Below, piece after piece: positions 61,157-64,000 of a DNA stretch of 64,000 bases (position 1 is the first letter of the stretch; each line of letters begins with the position of its first letter). The stretch spans positions 62,001 through 126,000 of the forward strand of contig VOPR01000025.1 in the NCBI GenBank assembly GCA_009594995.1, read 5' to 3'. The DNA comes from Nitrospira sp. (GTDB lineage Bacteria; Nitrospirota; Nitrospiria; Nitrospirales; Nitrospiraceae). Below the pieces are notes generated by a model. The model searched no databases and had not been told where the DNA came from. It saw only the letters and a list, made by a program, of their open reading frames with translations. Made by a program: the position numbers and the translations under genes.

Positions 61157-64000
61157 TCAACTCCCCGTCAAGTTCAGATGGACCCGGATCGCTTTTCCTT
61201 CTGACGCTGCGAGTTCCGCCTCAACCAGAAATACGCGCTCATCCGGCAACCGGCCCTGCTCGATCAGGTATTCACGAATCCCTTTCGCACGCTCCTGCGC
61301 CAGCAGGCGCAACTCCGAATCCTCGACGACCATCGCGGGAGCGAGTTGCTGCCGCAATTCTTCGGCCGTCAACACCCGCTCGACGGATTTGCCTCCGGGC
61401 AGTTCCTCCCGCTTCATCGGCTGCTTGCCCAGTTTCTCCGCATAGAGGTCACTGAGGAGTTCGAACTCGCGCGAGGGAGACGGGACGGTTTGCATATTCT
61501 TGGTGCCGCCGTGGGTAAACCGCCGCTGCACTTCGGCCGTAATCTTCTGCAGCGCCAGGGCCTCGCGGTCCACTGCAGGGTCGGCCATACCCGTGACATC
61601 CACCCGCAGTGCCGGCCGTTCCTGCAGAGCCTTGGCCATCGACTCGAGTTTGCGTTGTTCCGCTGACTCCAGGGCCTCACTGCCGGCTTGAAATTCAATG
61701 AACTGCAAATCATCCCCACCGCCACCGACAAGCCCGCCTAATGCTGAAAATGGAGACGTGACGACTTTGGTAAGCAGATTGACCAGCGCGTTCAAGACCA
61801 CCCGGCCGTAACGAAAATCCGGTTCGTTCAAATCTCCTCGCACCGGCATATCGATATCGATCCGGCCTCGCCGGTCTTTCAACAGGCCTACCGCCAGGCG
61901 AACAGGCAGACTCGTGGCATCCGGACTGTCGGTCTTTTCTCCGAACGTCAGCTGATCCACCATCAGCTTATTCTCCCCGACCAACTGCTTCTTCGACACT
62001 TGATACATCAGGTCAAGCGACAGTTTCCCCTTGGTGATCGGATACCCGACATACTTGCCCGCATAGGGAGACACCGCCGACAAGTCTACGCCCTGGAACA
62101 GAAACGTCAGATGCGTATAGGCCTCGTCGCTGAGCGGATTGATCTGCCCTTGGATCTTGAGCGGCGCCACCTCATCCACCTTGCCGGCCAACGCCACCTC
62201 CGCCTTCGCCACCTGCCTGGATGACAAACCCTTGATGGTGCCGCTGAGGTCCTGGATCCCCGTGCTGACAATTGGGGCAATAGACTCGTCCACGAAGGTT
62301 GCGGAAAGGTTGGAGAGCCGCACGACCGCGATCTCAACCGGCGTGGGGGCTGCCGCCTTTGCAGTTGGATCCGCCTCCGCGGCCTTCGGCGCAGGAGCTG
62401 CCGCCGCTCCCCTGTCTGGAGCTTTCAGGGCACGCGAAAGGTTAGTGGTCCCGTCTTTGGCCACTACCAATCGCATGGCCGGGTCACGAAACGCGATCTC
62501 GCCGATCTTCACGGTGGTCGGCGCCACGTCCAGTGCCACCTTGCTCAGACCCAGCGCCGTCCAGCCAAGAAACTCTTTACTCGAGACCTGATCGGCTAGA
62601 TGCAGATTGTTTATCCCCGCCTGCCCTGTATAGCGAAGCATCGGCTCTGAATCGTGCCGGCTCCGGTACACAAGATCCCCGTGCAACTCGACCTCACCAT
62701 CCACGATCTCCAGCTGCACCGTTCGATCAAGATAGGGTTGAAACGGCCGGAGACCGATATGGGCCAGGTTGAGCGAGAGCGTAGTCTGAAAGGGATCTAG
62801 CTGGAGGGTGCCCTTGCTCTCAACCGTCCCCTGCTGATTGAGCCGGAAACCGGCCGCCACAGGCATCGAACCCTTGAACGGTACTCGCAATTCCTTGAGC
62901 GTCACATGCAGGTCATCCAACGCCAGTTGCACCGGCGTCGCAAGACTCCGGTCTTCAAACTCCACCTGCGCTTTGGCGATTTCTACGGCCTGCACCGTCA
63001 CGGTCCATGGTTGCCCCGCCTCTGCGGCTGGTTGCTCCGGCTGCACCGGTGTCTCCGACGCCGGCTGGACCGGCGCAAAGAGAGGTTTGAAATTTACCAC
63101 CCCGTCCGGCGCGAGCCAGGCGCGAATCTCCGCGCCGGTCATGGCAACGGTGCCGATGCCAAGATCCCGCTTCGAAAGGTCCATGCTGATGGCATCCAGC
63201 GCAAAGGATGGCACGGTCACAACCGGATCCGAGCTCCCTGCCGCCGACAGTCGGAAATCCGTCAACGCGACCTTGCCGTCGGTTATCTGCAGGTTGACCG
63301 GGGCCAGATTGGTGTCGAAGTGATACCGGGCATCGACCAGGAGCATGCCGCTCAGGATATCGAACCGGAATCGATCACGCAGACTGGGCCAAAACGTATT
63401 CAATCCGACGTGCGAGAGGGACACGTGTCCGTCCGATTCAAGCGGATCGAGGTGGAGCGTGCCTTCCCAGGCCAGTACTTCACCCTCCCCGAACTCCGCC
63501 GTGAAGGCATAGGCATTTTCGCCTCGCCCTCGCCGGCTGCTGAAGTTGCGTACCGTGATTTCGATGGGCACCACGTCGATCGTGACCGGGCGCTTCTTCG
63601 TGTCATCACGATATTCGATGACTCCCCGCTGAATGCTCAATAACCGGATCTCCAACGGCGGGAAAGCCCCCTTGGATTTCTCAACCGGCGGCTCGGGTGG
63701 TTTCGGCTGTTCCTGAGCCGGAGGGACCAGTCCGAGCAGATTCAACTTGCCGTCGGCCTGGAGATGAACGAGACCGAACGGCAGAGTGAGTCGGATTTCA
63801 TCGAACAGGTAAACGGAACGAACCAGGGAGGTCACTTCAAAATCCACGAAGAGTTCTTCAAACCCGAGCATGGGCGTTCGATCAGGCTCTTGAATTTCAA
63901 ACGCCGTAAGCGCCACGGAGAAGGTGAACGGATTGAGGCGAATATCCCCAAGGACGACGGGATGCCGCAGACGCTCGGACAGGGCGGGAACGGCGTAGGT
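61157..64000 (-). CDS. DUF748/AsmA-like envelope protein (N-terminal end outside window)
   Basis: 947 codons are inside the window and the frame is still open at the right edge, where RHPVVLGDIRLNPFTFSV matches the start of DUF748 repeats. AsmA-type proteins are anchored in the inner membrane and extend across the periplasm as a beta-groove for lipid transfer. Alternating strand segments (LDAISMDLSKRDLGIGTVAM, LSLNLAHIGLRPFQPYLDR) fill most of it. An Ala/Pro-rich linker is near residues 500-540, and the C terminus (about 770-945) resembles an OmpA-type periplasmic domain (LRVDVTGMADPAVDREALAL). The GTG at 63916 is internal. Confidence 0.85.
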   Translation of the reverse strand, partial: TYAVPALSERLRHPVVLGDIRLNPFTFSVALTAFEIQEPDRTPMLGFEELFVDFEVTSLVRSVYLFDEIRLTLPFGLVHLQADGKLNLLGLVPPAQEQPKPPEPPVEKSKGAFPPLEIRLLSIQRGVIEYRDDTKKRPVTIDVVPIEITVRNFSSRRGRGENAYAFTAEFGEGEVLAWEGTLHLDPLESDGHVSLSHVGLNTFWPSLRDRFRFDILSGMLLVDARYHFDTNLAPVNLQITDGKVALTDFRLSAAGSSDPVVTVPSFALDAISMDLSKRDLGIGTVAMTGAEIRAWLAPDGVVNFKPLFAPVQPASETPVQPEQPAAEAGQPWTVTVQAVEIAKAQVEFEDRSLATPVQLALDDLHVTLKELRVPFKGSMPVAAGFRLNQQGTVESKGTLQLDPFQTTLSLNLAHIGLRPFQPYLDRTVQLEIVDGEVELHGDLVYRSRHDSEPMLRYTGQAGINNLHLADQVSSKEFLGWTALGLSKVALDVAPTTVKIGEIAFRDPAMRLVVAKDGTTNLSRALKAPDRGAAAAPAPKAAEADPTAKAAAPTPVEIAVVRLSNLSATFVDESIAPIVSTGIQDLSGTIKGLSSRQVAKAEVALAGKVDEVAPLKIQGQINPLSDEAYTHLTFLFQGVDLSAVSPYAGKYVGYPITKGKLSLDLMYQVSKKQLVGENKLMVDQLTFGEKTDSPDATSLPVRLAVGLLKDRRGRIDIDMPVRGDLNEPDFRYGRVVLNALVNLLTKVVTSPFSALGGLVGGGGDDLQFIEFQAGSEALESAEQRKLESMAKALQERPALRVDVTGMADPAVDREALALQKITAEVQRRFTHGGTKNMQTVPSPSREFELLSDLYAEKLGKQPMKREELPGGKSVERVLTAEELRQQLAPAMVVEDSELRLLAQERAKGIREYLIEQGRLPDERVFLVEAELAASEGKAIRVHLNLTGS

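Overview
The window is high-G+C bacterial DNA (about 60 % by eye), densely coded on both strands. It has no rRNA, tRNA, CRISPR array, transposase or phage gene that I can recognise. The gene set points to a Nitrospira-like member of Nitrospirota. The markers are an archaeal-type fructose-1,6-bisphosphate aldolase/phosphatase, an NAD-dependent Mo formate dehydrogenase next to a formate/nitrite channel, a form IV RuBisCO-like protein, a B12-dependent ribonucleotide reductase, a PEP-CTERM-type surface protein, and two copies of a palindromic intergenic repeat of a kind I associate with Nitrospira genomes. The assignment is inference, not a search result.

Layout. 1-5 kb: the 3' part of ligA, a CorC/HlyC-type membrane protein, RlpA, a double-ACT protein, a cupin and the FBP aldolase/phosphatase. 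5.2-9.1 kb: class II ribonucleotide reductase behind a promoter carrying a tandem NrdR-box pair, with DnaA-box-like sites further upstream. 9.1-12 kb: small membrane proteins and an AmpG-like MFS permease. 12-21.2 kb: a probable nine-gene minus-strand operon, in transcription order UspA, cupredoxin, tandem UspA, DUF2934, an unknown 456-aa protein, FdsG, FdsB, FdsA, FocA/NirC. Divergent from it are a 31-aa membrane peptide, a dienelactone-hydrolase-like protein and another tandem UspA. 23-30 kb: a palindromic repeat, the tRNA methylthiotransferases MtaB and MiaB, a lipoprotein, then a repair cluster (short MutY, MutT, DEDD exonuclease). 30-38 kb: a PilZ-like protein, an acetate-type transporter, a second palindromic repeat, an SDR, and the YhaN/YhaO-like nuclease pair.

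38.5-40.3 kb is a compact accessory patch. It holds a 53-aa metallothionein-like protein with 12 Cys (not in the supplied ORF calls), transcribed divergently from an ECF sigma factor with a Cys-rich tail, then a RelE/ParE-type toxin-antitoxin pair fused translationally to a cysteine-less HesB/IscA-fold protein. 40-54.6 kb: a NUDIX hydrolase, an rRNA methyltransferase, a GT20 trehalose-phosphate synthase, a large repeat lipoprotein, Lon, MsrB, secreted unknowns, an outer-membrane barrel, a DsbA-like protein, a secreted cyclase and the RuBisCO-like protein. 54.8-64 kb: a degenerate HD-GYP protein, a B12/radical-SAM protein, a PEP-CTERM protein, a 1-Cys peroxiredoxin, a pentapeptide-repeat protein and a DUF748/AsmA-like protein running off the right edge.

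The best candidates for something undescribed are three. One is the metal-sensing sigma factor paired with a metallothionein. The second is the formate dehydrogenase operon embedded in universal-stress and copper-protein genes. The third is an exact 28-bp dyad (GCTACAG-N14-CTGTAGC) found twice, once upstream of the FBP aldolase/phosphatase and once in the divergent control region of the formate dehydrogenase operon, suggesting a shared regulator of carbon metabolism.
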